Both the position numbers and the translations under genes were made by a program. Below are positions 17,655 through 27,315 of a DNA stretch of 64,000 nucleotides, piece after piece. Positions within the stretch are counted from its first letter, which is position 1. Each line of letters starts with the position of its first letter. A model generated the notes under the pieces. The model made no database searches, had not been told where the DNA came from, and was given only the letters and a program-made list of their open reading frames with translations. The stretch is from Thermoleophilia bacterium (GTDB lineage Bacteria; Actinomycetota; Thermoleophilia; RBG-16-64-13): assembly GCA_027493445.1 (NCBI GenBank), contig JAOSKU010000001.1:1325314-1389313 (forward strand). Direction: 5' to 3'.

Positions 17655-18654
17655 CCCTTGCAGCCACCTCGGGACTCTCCCCCAAGCCTTCGTCCTCGAC
17701 GGCTGGAGCCAGTGAGTGCTCCTCGATCTGGGCGAGGGGCGCGATGGCGACCGGTCCCTCGGAGAGCGTGCCGGTGCGCCCGTGGGAACTGAGCTGGGAG
17801 ACCGTGGTCCCGGCCAGAATGATGGCGAAACCCAGGATGCTCCGCGGGCTCACGGTGTCGTAGCCCAGGGCGACCGCGAACGCCAGCGCGGCCACCGCTT
17901 CCAGGCCGACCAGCAGACCCGCCTCGGTGGGAGGCGTGTGCCGCTGCGCCCACATCATGAGCACGTATCCCACCACACCACCCGTGAGCGCCGCATACAG
18001 GATGGTCCCCAGGCTCATCCACCCCGGAAAGAGCATGGGCGGCTCCGTGAGCAACGACCAGACCATGGCCAGCAAGCCGGCCAAACCCAGCTGCACGGCG
18101 GAGAGGGCGAACGGGTCCACCCGGGGCGCCGTGCGTCCAACGGCCAGCACGTGCAGGGCCCAGAAGAGGGTGGCGATCAACGTGAGCATCTCCCCTAACC
18201 CGAACGCCACCCCTCCCGAAACCATGAGCAGGCCCATCCCGCACACCACCAGCGTGATCCCCGCCGCGACGCCCAACCGGGGCCAGCGTCCCGTCCACAG
18301 GCCCAGGATCAAAGGTACAAGCACCACGTACAGGCTGCTGAGGAAGCCCGCGAGCCCTGGCGATGTGCGCACGAGCCCACCCATCTGGATCGCGAACCCC
18401 GCAAAGAGGATCAACCCCACGGTCGCCGAGGCCCGGAGCTGCCCCCAGGTCAGAGAAAGAACGCGCCGGTGAAAGACCAGTGTGAGGACGGCGCAGGCTA
18501 CCATAAACCGCGCCCCCAGGTAGAACATGGGCGGCATGATGCCGATGGCGAACTTGTGCACCACGAAGCTCGAGCCCCAGATGAGTCCCGCGAAGACCAG
18601 GGCCGAGTCGGCCAGCAGACGGGTCCGCCGGCATGAGATCGTCCGGCTCGTCAA
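17623..18654 (-). CDS. EamA-family DMT transporter
   Basis: About 343 residues with ten hydrophobic helices in two EamA repeats: GLIWGSSFVVHKFAI opens the first, and FWALHVLAVGRTAP begins the second. The family exports amino acids, purines or metabolites. The start is uncertain: the only in-frame start before TM1 is a TTG at 18654 without a clear ribosome site. A hydrophilic tail of about 60 residues follows the last helix. Convergent overlap with the ydcZ-like gene suggests mutual interference rather than an operon. Confidence 0.85.
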   Translation of the reverse strand: MTSRTISCRRTRLLADSALVFAGLIWGSSFVVHKFAIGIMPPMFYLGARFMVACAVLTLVFHRRVLSLTWGQLRASATVGLILFAGFAIQMGGLVRTSPGLAGFLSSLYVVLVPLILGLWTGRWPRLGVAAGITLVVCGMGLLMVSGGVAFGLGEMLTLIATLFWALHVLAVGRTAPRVDPFALSAVQLGLAGLLAMVWSLLTEPPMLFPGWMSLGTILYAALTGGVVGYVLMMWAQRHTPPTEAGLLVGLEAVAALAFAVALGYDTVSPRSILGFAIILAGTTVSQLSSHGRTGTLSEGPVAIAPLAQIEEHSLAPAVEDEGLGESPEVAARVSAGLPADHR

Positions 18655-18709
18655 CGGTGACGGCCGGGGCGAGGCCGCGGCCGGGCGGCGGAAATCGTCG
18701 CCGGGTCCA

Positions 18710-20479
18710 TCACTCGTCGCCCAGGCAGTAGAAGTAGCCGTTGCGGGAGCCTACATACAGACGTCCGTGCCAGAGGGCCGGGGTCGACTCCACTGCGCCG
18801 CCTCCGGGGATCTGCACCGCCCACAGCTCGGGCGGATCAATCGTAGGGTTGGAGACATCGTACGCATGAATCCACCCGTCCGTGTCGCCTACGATCAGGG
18901 TGTCGTGGACCACCAGAGGAGAACCCCAGGCGTGGTAGGTGAAGGGCTTCTCCCAGACGATGCGGCCGTCGTCGCGGGCCACGCCCAGCAGGCGCCCGGT
19001 GTGGGTGGGCACATAGAGCATGTCATCATAGATGGCGGGCGTGGCCCAGATGCCGCCCTTGTCACCCCGAGCCGGGTCCTTGACCGACCAGACGAGAGGC
19101 TGGTCCGGGCGGTAAGGATCGAGCTTCATGAGCTGGCCCACCTCCTTCGCCCGGGGGAGCATCCGCTCGAGCTCGGCGGCCACATAAAGCCGGCCTTCGT
19201 CGTCGATAACGATGGAAGCATCTACGTCGTCGCCGGTCCAGAAGGTGAAGACCACCGGAAACGGCGCGCCCTCTGGATTGGGCAGGTAAGGGAGCGGCCG
19301 TGGAGTCGGCCCCGACGGCGGACCCACGCCCTGCTCCCAGGTACCCGGGGCCTGGCCCCCGGGGCCGTAGCCGGCCTGCGAGAGTCCAAGGGCGTTGATG
19401 TCCAGACCGACCACCCGCCCACCGCCATTGGCGAAGTAGACCCGGTCGCCGCGCTTCGGATCCAGATGTACGGCCGGCGAGTTCTCGATGCTGACCATGC
19501 GATCCCCAACGGCCGCAAACAAGGCGTCGTCGTAGGCAGGGAAAGCCAAGAGCACCTTGGGATCCACTCTCACCTTGCCCCCGCCGTCCAGGCCCCGATT
19601 GAGCTTCACGATGAAGAAGTAGCTATTCTCACCTCCTTCGAAGAGATAGTCGCCCACAACCAGGGCGCTCGCGTCCCAGTCGTTGTTCCACACGGGATGG
19701 GGCACGTCGGCGGCGTTCATCGACCAGATAACGGTGGGCGTCTCGCGGTCCAACGCAACTACCCGAAAGAGGTTGTCGCGGGAGCCGGAGTACAGCAGGG
19801 GATACCCGTCGGGGTCGAGCATGACCGAGCCCTTGATCAAGTCGCCCGTAGGAATGTCAGGCAGAAAGCGCTCGCCGGAGTCGGCGTCGAGGAAGTGCAG
19901 CGCACCATCGTAGGCTCCGAACATGACCTGGGTCATCCCCTCCCGCTCGGCCACCACGGGCTGTCCGGTCCAGCCGGTGCCCGACCAGACGCGCGACTCG
20001 CCCCCTTCCGACGAGCTCATGCTCATGGCCCCGTCCTGAGGGAAGCGCCAGAGCACCCGGGGCGCCTTGGGGACGGGGCCCTCGCCGTACCAGGCGCGGT
20101 GGGCATTACCGCGGAACATGGTGAGGCCGGCAAAAGAGGTGTTGATGGGTGCGTAGGCGGCCGGGAGGCCCGGGGGCAGGCCCGCCGCTTCCGGTGTCTC
20201 GCCGCTCGCCACACTGGCGACGGTGGTCGAAGGGACCACCGAGACCACCGCGGACCTCCCGGTCTGCATAGCAGGGGAGGCCTCCACGATCTTCCCCCTG
20301 CCCTCCCAAAGCCGGACAGTCCAGAGGAATAGGATGATCAGGACGACACCCGCCCCCAGGGCGAGGGTCAGGGTCAGGAGCGCCTGCCGGCGGCGGCGGC
20401 GCAGGCTCTCGCTTTCGTAGACGGTGTAGCGGAGCGCCGGCACGCCGGACCTTCCACTAGGACGAGCCGGTCGGCTCAT
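18710..20479 (-). CDS. membrane-anchored PQQ-type beta-propeller protein
   Basis: 589 residues from the ATG at 20479, which overlaps the upstream stop. A short basic cytoplasmic tail is followed by one membrane helix (about residues 30-55), then an extracytoplasmic propeller with repeated blade motifs such as GSVMLDPDGYPLLYSG, ALVVGDYLF, TPAIYDDMLYVPTHTG and STPALWHGRLYVGSRNG. Gly/Trp pairs at blade ends resemble PQQ-dependent dehydrogenase and BamB-like propellers. No catalytic PQQ ligands can be assigned. A scaffolding or sensing role at the cell surface is more likely than catalysis. It forms a two-gene operon with the unknown protein upstream. Confidence 0.78.
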   Translation of the reverse strand: MSRPARPSGRSGVPALRYTVYESESLRRRRRQALLTLTLALGAGVVLIILFLWTVRLWEGRGKIVEASPAMQTGRSAVVSVVPSTTVASVASGETPEAAGLPPGLPAAYAPINTSFAGLTMFRGNAHRAWYGEGPVPKAPRVLWRFPQDGAMSMSSSEGGESRVWSGTGWTGQPVVAEREGMTQVMFGAYDGALHFLDADSGERFLPDIPTGDLIKGSVMLDPDGYPLLYSGSRDNLFRVVALDRETPTVIWSMNAADVPHPVWNNDWDASALVVGDYLFEGGENSYFFIVKLNRGLDGGGKVRVDPKVLLAFPAYDDALFAAVGDRMVSIENSPAVHLDPKRGDRVYFANGGGRVVGLDINALGLSQAGYGPGGQAPGTWEQGVGPPSGPTPRPLPYLPNPEGAPFPVVFTFWTGDDVDASIVIDDEGRLYVAAELERMLPRAKEVGQLMKLDPYRPDQPLVWSVKDPARGDKGGIWATPAIYDDMLYVPTHTGRLLGVARDDGRIVWEKPFTYHAWGSPLVVHDTLIVGDTDGWIHAYDVSNPTIDPPELWAVQIPGGGAVESTPALWHGRLYVGSRNGYFYCLGDE

Positions 20480-21210
20480 GCCCCTCGTGCGCCGCCCTCT
20501 TCGACGGAAGTGTCGCCCGCCCGCCTGATGAGCCCCTTGCCCCGGGTGGCGATGAGGTCGAGATAGGCCACCAGATCCTTCGCAAAGTTCCACTGCGTGA
20601 GGTTGATCGGCGTGTCGCCGATGCGGCTGGCCAGGGCTTCCCGCAGAGCTCCCCAGTTGGTCCAACCGATGCGGGAGGCCAGCTCCTCGGGGGCCACATC
20701 CGCAGGCGGCGCGGTCATCTTGCCCGCAAGGAGCTCGGGAGCGTCCCAGTATTTCTTCACCACGGGAGGCACCCCGGCATCGGTGGTCAGCACCAGAAGC
20801 CGCGCCCGCTCGCCCAGGGCGGCGTAGCCGGCGTCGAAAGTGCGGACCACCTGGTCGCGCTCCACGTCGTGGGCGGTCTGCAGGCTGAGCTCGTGCCAGT
20901 ATCGGGCGATGACCAGGAAGGTGAAGTGCTCGGTCTCGAGGACGCAGGAGACCTCGGTGTCGTTCTCCAGGATGTCCCGCCCGGCCGGCTTGGGATAGCG
21001 GCGCCAGAACTCCAGTGAATACCCACCCTCGATGGCGGCCTCGTAGTCCTGACCGCGAAAGGCCCGGCCCAGAAGCTCCACCAGCCAGCTGGTCGTCTCG
21101 AAGTTCCGCAGAGGCCCGAAAACGTTCGAGACGAACTCATCTTCGCGGCTCTCGCGCAGCATTCCCCCGTAGTACCGATCACGACCGAACAGCTCGACAT
21201 ACATGGCCAT
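20476..21210 (-). CDS. uncharacterised protein, possible PD-(D/E)XK-like fold
   Basis: 244 residues from the ATG at 21210 (AGGG upstream). I do not recognise a family with certainty. It begins with an YYGGMLRESREDEFVSNVF segment and has a central stretch DTEVSCVLETEHFTFLVIAR in which an acidic residue, an E-hydrophobic-strand and a short strand ending in ARY resemble the EPD...E.K core of PD-(D/E)XK nucleases, but with Arg in place of the catalytic Lys. Late region: INLTQWNFAKDLVAYLDL. It is coupled by ATGA to the propeller gene, so the two probably act together. Function unknown. Confidence 0.6.
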   Translation of the reverse strand: MAMYVELFGRDRYYGGMLRESREDEFVSNVFGPLRNFETTSWLVELLGRAFRGQDYEAAIEGGYSLEFWRRYPKPAGRDILENDTEVSCVLETEHFTFLVIARYWHELSLQTAHDVERDQVVRTFDAGYAALGERARLLVLTTDAGVPPVVKKYWDAPELLAGKMTAPPADVAPEELASRIGWTNWGALREALASRIGDTPINLTQWNFAKDLVAYLDLIATRGKGLIRRAGDTSVEEGGARGA

Positions 21211-21255
21211 AGACACCCTGCCTTCCCTCGTGCGACCGCGGTCCATCACCTTTTG

Positions 21256-21416
21256 CAGGCTGCTGAAAAACGAAACCTCGGCCGCCGGACCGCACTGGGC
21301 GGCGCCATGCGTTGTCCTCAGTCGCGCCCGTAGCGCTGCTACGAGCGCTCCCTGCGTCCTAGCCTTGCGCGTACCCAGTGCACCCCGGCGGCGAAGCGCC
21401 GTTTCTCAGCAGCCTG
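21256..21416 (-). repeat. 161-bp element family, full copy B
   Basis: Exactly 161 bp with 17-bp terminal inverted repeats (CAGGCTGCTGAAAAACG and, inverted, CAGGCTGCTGAGAAACG; one mismatch). The interior matches the other copies, including GACGCAGGGAGCG and the CGTAGCAGCGCTACG hairpin. Its terminal 11 bases differ from the GAGCTC-ended copies, so it belongs to a second subtype. Confidence 0.85.
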
Positions 21417-21795
21417 TCAGCGCCTGCGGCGATGCTATCCTCCAGCAAGACCGCTGTCAAAGCGGCGGCAGGCCCGTGGGAAATGATCGGCGGGCCATAG
21501 AGCTCGCACGGCGGAGCCGGTGTACGGGCGCCGGGCATGGATGGCCTCCAGAATGCGTATAGCCGGTCCCAGGGGGTAGGACCGGCTACACTGCGGGGAA
21601 AACCGCTCAGCACTGTCGCGATGCGGGATGGGGGGATCCCGGTCACCACGGGGGTCAGTGCTCAGCTGAAAGTAGTCTAGCAGGGGCCTCTGATAAATCC
21701 AATATATTGTTTCTATCCTTGCTATAGTTTTGTTGGATAGATTGAACCCCGGTCGCCGCAGCGAGATGTTGAGGCGAAACGACTGGAGGACCCCG
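21417..21795. promoter_or_regulatory. lysR upstream region with strong hairpin
   Basis: No gene. A 10-bp perfect stem (21560-21569 with 21579-21588, 9-base loop) could end transcription from either side. Further on, an AT-rich stretch at 21690-21745 carries TCTATCC and GGATAGA as an inverted pair about 15 bases apart, a plausible LysR-type autoregulation site close to the gene start. Confidence 0.45.
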
Positions 21796-22713
21796 GTGGA
21801 GCTGACCCAACTCAGGTACTTCGTGACGGTTGCCGAGACGCTCAGCTTCACCGAGGCGGCCGTCCGCCTGCATGTGTCACAACCGGCGCTCAGCTACCAG
21901 ATCAAGCGCCTGGAGAACGAGCTGGGCGCCCGCCTCTTCGAGCGCACCAGCCGCAGGGTGAGCCTCACCCTCGACGGCCGCACCTTCCTGCCCCTATCTC
22001 AGTCGGTGCTGGCAAAGGCCGACGAGGCGGTGAGTGTGATGGAGGAACGCCTGGGAGTCGAGACAGGCCAGGTGAACATGGGCTGCATACCCAGCGCGGG
22101 CGCGTATATCGTCCCCCCCGTCCTGGCGGCATTCCAGCGCAGCTACCCAGGCATCACGGTCCACCTTTTCGAGGCTGGAGGTAACCTGCTCGAGCGGAGC
22201 GTCCTCGATGGTGACTCCGACTTCGCCATCGTGGCCACGCCCGGATCGCCCGAGAACCTGGAGGTCACCCCCCTCCTCGCCGAGGAGATTCTTCTGGTGG
22301 TGCCCCAACACCATCAACTGGCCGAACGCCGTAACGTAAGCATGCGCGAGCTCCGCCACGAGCGCTTCATCGTGCTCGGCGGTTCTTTCGTCCTGGGCGC
22401 GCAGTTCGTGGAGGCCTGCCGGCGGGCGGGGTTCGAGCCCACGGTGGCCTACGAGACGGGAACCCTCGAGTCGGTCAAGAGTTTCGTACGCCACGATCTG
22501 GGAATTGCCGCTCTGCCGCGGCTGGCGATGCAGGGGCCGGCTGATGACACCCTGGTGAGCATCCCCTTCCGCGAGCCCTTCACCCGGGAGATCAATCTCA
22601 TCAAGGCCAGGGACCGCTATACGACGGTGGCCACCCGAGCCCTCATGGTACACGTGCGCACCATGGTCCTTTCCACGTTCGCCGGTGTAGGCAACCCGCT
22701 TCCGGTAAGTTAG
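21796..22713 (+). CDS. LysR-family transcriptional regulator
   Basis: 305 residues from a GTG at 21796 (MELTQLRYFV), chosen because GGAGG lies just upstream and LysR proteins normally start this way. N-terminal helix-turn-helix: LSFTEAAVRLHVSQPALSYQIKRLE. Effector domain from about residue 90 (GQVNMGCIPSAGAYIVPPVLAAF). The closest look is to the CynR/CysB-like branch, but the effector is unknown. The divergent neighbour is separated by a dispersed repeat, so the target may instead be elsewhere. Confidence 0.9.
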   Translation: MELTQLRYFVTVAETLSFTEAAVRLHVSQPALSYQIKRLENELGARLFERTSRRVSLTLDGRTFLPLSQSVLAKADEAVSVMEERLGVETGQVNMGCIPSAGAYIVPPVLAAFQRSYPGITVHLFEAGGNLLERSVLDGDSDFAIVATPGSPENLEVTPLLAEEILLVVPQHHQLAERRNVSMRELRHERFIVLGGSFVLGAQFVEACRRAGFEPTVAYETGTLESVKSFVRHDLGIAALPRLAMQGPADDTLVSIPFREPFTREINLIKARDRYTTVATRALMVHVRTMVLSTFAGVGNPLPVS

Positions 22714-22746
22714 AATCTGGTCGAACCATCAACCACGGGAGCGCGC

Positions 22747-24605
22747 GTGTATCTCAAGCATGTGGCGGTGGAGGGCTTCAAGAGCTTCCCTGAATGGAAC
22801 GGCCTCGAGCTGCCTGCCGGCACCTGCATCCTGGTCGGCGCAAACGGCACGGGCAAGAGCAACCTGTCCGACGCACTCACCTGGGTGCTCGGCGAAAGCG
22901 ACCTGGAGACATTGCGCGTGCGCACCCCCGATGAGCTGGTCTTCGCGGGCAGCGAGGAGCTGCTGCCCATGAAAGCGGCGCAGGTCACTGTCGTGTTCGA
23001 CCGCCGCCCGGCCAGGGAGAAGGGAGAAGCACTCCCAGCCGGCGTGTGCAAGCACGGCCACGCAGCCACGCACGACGGGACGATCCCTACGGGGGCCCTG
23101 GCCATCACTCGCCGGGTCGTCGCAGACGGGCGCGAGGAGTACATGGTCGACGGCCGGGAGGTCACCGAGGCCCAGGTCCGGGCCGCTCTCCACCGCGTCG
23201 ACATCAGCTCGCCTCCGGTGGCCGTCGTCCGTCAGGGCGAGCTCGAGCGACTGCTGTTCCTGGAACCTGACGCCCGGCGCCGGGAGCTCGAGAAGGCTGC
23301 CGGCATCCCCGAACTCACGCAGCAACGCACCGAGCTGACCGCCCGTAGCGACGCTCTCAACCTGCAGTTCGAGCATCTGCAGGGCGAGCGCGAGGAAGCC
23401 CAACTGCGGCTGGCCGAGCTCGAGCGCGAGGCGGCGCGAGCCGAGCGAGTGGAAGCTCTGCACGACCGGCTGGCCGCCCTGCAGGGCGCTTTGCTCGCCG
23501 CGACCTACCGCCCCAGCAGCGACGGGCCCCAGCTCGAGACGGTGCTGCAGGCCCTCGACCTGCCGGCACCTCGGGCGACCTCGACCGCGCTCTGGCGCCA
23601 CACGTTGGCGCAACTCGAGCGGTCACGCCAAGCCCTGACTGCCGCCGGGCTCGCCAACCCGCGGGCCGGCGCCGACTGCGAAGCCATGCGGGCCCACCTA
23701 ACAGGCTTGACGCGGCGGCTCGAGGACACCCGCGCAGCCAAGGCCGAGATCGAGGCAGGCATGGCGGCCTTGGATGCCGACGTGGCCGAGGCCTTCGCCG
23801 CCGTCCTGACACGGGTCGAGAAACGCTTCCACACCTACTACGGCCTGCTGGCCCCGGGAGGGGAGGCCGCTCTGCCCCTGGTCGAGGCCGCCACGGCCGG
23901 CGGAGCTCCGGGTGTCGACGTGGTCGCCCGCCCGCCTGGCAAGCTGCTCGACAGGGTGACCGTGCTCTCGGGCGGCGAACGTTCGCTGGCCGCGCTCTCC
24001 TTCGCACTCGCCCTCTTTCAAGAGTCGCCCGCGCCCATTTTCGTCCTGGACGAGGTGGAACCCGCCCTCGACGACACCAACATCCGCCGCCTGCAGGCCG
24101 TGCTCGATCTGGTGGCCGACGAGCGCCAAATCGTCATGGTGTCGCACCAGCAGCGGGCCAAAGAGACCGGCGACGTGGTCTTCGGGGTCGAGCGCAACCT
24201 GCACGGGGCGAGCCAGGTCAAGTTCCGCTACGAGCCCCGCACCCGGCGTCTCGAGATCTTCCGGCGTCCGTGGACCGACGAGCGCCTCCGTCGCTTCCCG
24301 GTCGCCCCAGCGGGCGCCGCCCCCGGCCTGGCCGCCGGTGCCCCGGCCCGCAGCAGCGGGTTGCTGGGGGCGGGGGCTCACCCACCCAGGCCGCCTTCCT
24401 GGAGGTTCGGGGTCCGGGGAGCGGGCCCAACCGGTACCGGAAGCGAGGCGACGGACCATGGGAAGGCATCTGGGAGGCGCTGGGCAATCCCGACAGCACA
24501 GACGCGACAGCCGCCGAACCCGCCGCGAAAACGGCGGGCACGCACCCCAAGAACACCGACTCGGAAGACGACGAGTATCAGGGGACGTTCAAGCCCTGCT
24601 GCTGA
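22747..24605 (+). CDS. short SMC-like ATPase without hinge, frameshifted near 3' end
   Basis: About 619 residues after correction, roughly half the size of a normal SMC (about 1180). N-lobe: KHVAVEGFKSF, Walker A GANGTGKSNLSDALTWVLGE, Q-loop region VVRQGELERLLF. A short coiled coil follows (about residues 190-260 and 285-350) with no recognisable hinge. C-lobe: signature VLSGGERSLAALSFALAL and Walker B PIFVLDEVEPALDD. So both ATPase lobes are intact and could dimerise, but a ring with long arms cannot form. The frame breaks in the G-rich tract 24366-24376; adding one G continues into an acidic tail ending at 24605. GTG start with GGGAG upstream. No scpA/scpB nearby. Confidence 0.82.
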
Positions 24606-24607
24606 AT

Positions 24608-24629
24608 CACGGTCGCCCGGGCGACCGTG
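24608..24629. terminator. perfect 22-bp palindrome after the SMC-like gene
   Basis: CACGGTCGCCC followed directly by its reverse complement, three bases past the stop. It lies between convergent genes and probably works as a GC hairpin that ends or protects transcripts; no U-tract follows. Confidence 0.55.
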
Positions 24630-24639
24630 AAGGTCGCAG

Positions 24640-24726
24640 CCTCCGGCTATGCCCGCTCCCTGCGTCCGTGCCTCGCCCGCACCCATCGCACCCTGGCGGC
24701 GAGGCGTCGTTCCGAGACGAGCTTCT
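24640..24726 (-). repeat. 161-bp element family, partial copy C
   Basis: Matches the left half of the element in reverse orientation: CCCGCTCCCTGCGTCC, GGCGGCGAGGCGTCGTTCCGA and the terminal GACGAGCTTC. The other half is replaced by unrelated sequence next to the palindrome. Confidence 0.65.
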
Positions 24727-24749
24727 GGCCGTACGCCCCGTCGGGCTCC

Positions 24750-26357
24750 TTACAGCTCCACCGCCCGGGCTTCGTAGAAACCAGGCTGTTTCACGATGTC
24801 GTCCAGCACTTCCTGAGGGATGGGATCGTCAAGAGCCACACCCATCACCGCTCGGCCCTCGACCTTCTTGCGTCCCACGTTCATGAAGGCGATGTTGATG
24901 CCCTTGTCACCCAGGGCGGTCCCCACCCGGCCGATCATGCCGGGGACGTCATCATACTGGAAGAAGGCCATATGCCTGGCCGGCTCGAGGTCGATGTCGT
25001 GCCGGTAGATCTTCACCAGGCGTGGCTTGTGCTTGGGACCGATGGTGGTGCCTGCGGCGGTCAGGTCGCCCCGCCGGTCCTTGCTGACCACCGTGATTAG
25101 GTTGGTGAAGTCACGAGAGCGCTTCTCCTTCACCTCGGCGATCTTCAGACCGCGCTCCTCGGCGATGCTGGGGGCGTTCACGTAGTTCACCGGCTCTTCT
25201 ACCCGACCCTCGAGCAGAGCCTTGACCACAGCGACCGTGATCAGACGAGTGTCGTGCTCGGCTAGTTGGCCTTCGCAGCGAATGGTGAAGTCCTCGAGAG
25301 GTCCGTCGGCGATCGCCATGATCAGCTTGCCCAGCGTCTCGGCCAGAGGAAGAAAGGGACCCACGGCCTCCAGCGCCTCGGGGCCCACCGACGGGATGTT
25401 GACCGCGTTCGAGACGAACTGATTGAGCAGGCCCGCAATCACCTGCTCAGCGATGATGGTGCCGGCCTTGTCCTGAGCCTCCTCCGTGGAAGCGCCCAGG
25501 TGCGGGGTGAGCACTACGTTGTCGTAGTGGAGCAGCGGGAAGTCGGGCGGGATCGGCTCCTGCGTGTAGACATCCAGCCCGGCCGAGGTCACCTTCCCCG
25601 AATCCAGGGCGCGTGCCAGAGCGGCCTCGTCGACGAGACCGCCCCGGGCGGCGTTCACGATGCGCACTCCGTCCTTCATCTTGGCAAAAGCCGCATCGCC
25701 GACCATACCCGCGGTCTCTGGAGTCTTTGGCATGTGCATGGTGATGAAGTCGGATTTCGCGTACACATCGTCGAGAGTCTCGGCTTGCTCCAGGCCGCTC
25801 TCGCGGAAGCGCTCCGCGGAAACGTAGGGATCATACGCGATCACGTCCATGCGCAAACCCTTGGCCCTTTGGGCCACGAGCATGCCGATTCGCCCCAGGC
25901 CAATGACCCCCAGGGTCTTTCCGGTGAGCTCCACCCCGCCGAACTTCGACCGCTCCCACTTGCCGGCCTTCATGGACATATACGCCTGCGGGATCTGCCG
26001 GCACTGAGCCATCAGCAGGGCCAGGGCGTGCTCGGCCGCGGCCACCGAGTTCGACTCCGGAGCGTTGGCCACAACGATGCCCTTCTTGGTGGCGGCTTTG
26101 ACGTCTACGTTGTCGACGCCGGTACCCGCGCGACCGATGATCTTGAGCCGGCAGGAGCCCTCGAGCATCCCCGCGGTCACCTTGGTGGCCGAACGGATGA
26201 TGAGGGCATCGTAGTCGTTGATGCGCTCCGTGAGCTCGCTGTCGGTCATGTCGACGCGGACATCGACGTCGAAGTGCTGCCTGAGGAGCTCCACACCGGC
26301 CTCGGAGATCCTCTCCTTGACCAGCACCTTGGCCCTACCCGCGACTTCACCCACCAT
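24750..26357 (-). CDS. serA: D-3-phosphoglycerate dehydrogenase, long form
   Basis: 535 residues, the type with an intervening (ASB) domain and a C-terminal ACT domain that is common in Actinomycetota. NAD site GLGRIGMLVAQRAKGL, catalytic region VNAARGGLVDE and the His in TPHLGASTEEAQ. ACT domain from about residue 460 (HMAFFQYDDVPGMIGRVG). It oxidises 3-phosphoglycerate as the first step of serine synthesis and is probably inhibited by serine through the ACT/ASB domains. ATG at 26357 with GGGAGG upstream. It has a long, structured leader. Confidence 0.96.
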   Translation of the reverse strand: MVGEVAGRAKVLVKERISEAGVELLRQHFDVDVRVDMTDSELTERINDYDALIIRSATKVTAGMLEGSCRLKIIGRAGTGVDNVDVKAATKKGIVVANAPESNSVAAAEHALALLMAQCRQIPQAYMSMKAGKWERSKFGGVELTGKTLGVIGLGRIGMLVAQRAKGLRMDVIAYDPYVSAERFRESGLEQAETLDDVYAKSDFITMHMPKTPETAGMVGDAAFAKMKDGVRIVNAARGGLVDEAALARALDSGKVTSAGLDVYTQEPIPPDFPLLHYDNVVLTPHLGASTEEAQDKAGTIIAEQVIAGLLNQFVSNAVNIPSVGPEALEAVGPFLPLAETLGKLIMAIADGPLEDFTIRCEGQLAEHDTRLITVAVVKALLEGRVEEPVNYVNAPSIAEERGLKIAEVKEKRSRDFTNLITVVSKDRRGDLTAAGTTIGPKHKPRLVKIYRHDIDLEPARHMAFFQYDDVPGMIGRVGTALGDKGINIAFMNVGRKKVEGRAVMGVALDDPIPQEVLDDIVKQPGFYEARAVEL

Positions 26358-26858
26358 GTCGGTTCCTCCCTGTGCGGCTTCTCCCGGATGCTCCCGGGGG
26401 AAGCGGGTTCGATCGATTTCCGTGACCCGAGCTGACGGCTCGGAGAGTCGGCGCTTGGCATGTGAAGAAGGGAACGCATCTCACGGGGCTGGACCGCCCT
26501 GTTCCCCCTCGGGATCGACGTAGGCTCCACGTGACGAGCATCCCCGCCTCGACCTTGTACAGGCGTCGGCGCCGGAGCCGGCTTGCCTCTGCCCGGAAAC
26601 CCCCTAAAACGCCGGCTCTGGGGTCCCCGGGCAGCGACCCGTACCGCTACGGGCTCGCCCGCCGCCTACGGGTGAGGAGCGGTGCAACAAGATGTTGGTG
26701 TCGTCCACGTTCATTTTCGCGGGAGTGGGCGCGCAGAAGCACCCTCGCGACCAGTCTAGCATACCGCGCCGCCCGGCCGCCCCACGCGCGAGGTTTGCCC
26801 TCCAGCCGCCGTCGGGTACACGCGCATCAGCCCGGAACTAGAGGAGGAGGAATACACC
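26358..26858 (-). promoter_or_regulatory. serA leader region, structured
   Basis: No gene is convincing here. Near 26753-26763 a TATGCTAGACT sequence on the minus strand could be a -10, giving a leader near 390 bases. Within it GGGAAC...GTTCCC arms (26470-26506) enclose AGGGCGGTCC...CCCCGTG, which loosely resembles a T-box antiterminator (AGGGTGGNACCGCG) but lacks the exact core. Several other GC stems exist. The promoter for the ferritin-like gene must also lie at the far end. Confidence 0.35.
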
Positions 26859-27269
26859 ATGAGCTTGATCGACACGCTCAATGATCTGCGGGCCCGGGAG
26901 CTGGCCGTCATCGTGCAGTACATGCGCCACCACTATGTCTTGACCGGAGCCGACGGGGCGGCACTCGCCGACGAGTTCAAGGAGGTGGCCATCACCGAGA
27001 TGAAGCACGCCGAGGCCCTCGGCGAGCGCATCGACTTTCTGGGTGGCGACCCCACGACCAAGCCCAGCGAGATCATGAAGGGGGGTGCCACCCTCTCCGA
27101 CGCGGCCTCCATTGATCTTGCGAGCGAAGAGGAAGCCGTAGGGCTCTACCGGGCGGCCGTGAAAGAGGCCGACGCAGCCGGCGACGTGACCACCAGACGC
27201 CTGCTGGAAGACATCCTGGCCGACGAGGAAGGCCACATGAACGAGTTCCGGACTATGCTCGGCAAGTAG
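26859..27269 (+). CDS. ferritin-like protein (bacterioferritin/rubrerythrin type)
   Basis: 136 residues, four-helix bundle. Possible di-iron ligands: Glu in RARELAVIVQYMRHH, ITEMKHAE (E..H motif), EEEAVGLYRAAV, and ILADEEGHMNEF (EE.H motif). It lacks the N-terminal part or rubredoxin domain of longer rubrerythrins. It probably stores iron or detoxifies peroxide in the cytoplasm. An AGGAGGAGGA ribosome site precedes the ATG. Monocistronic, between serA and the ilv genes. Confidence 0.85.
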   Translation: MSLIDTLNDLRARELAVIVQYMRHHYVLTGADGAALADEFKEVAITEMKHAEALGERIDFLGGDPTTKPSEIMKGGATLSDAASIDLASEEEAVGLYRAAVKEADAAGDVTTRRLLEDILADEEGHMNEFRTMLGK

Positions 27270-27315
27270 CGGCACCCGCCGGCCGCGCGCGCGGGCGCAT
27301 GGCGAACGTACCGTG

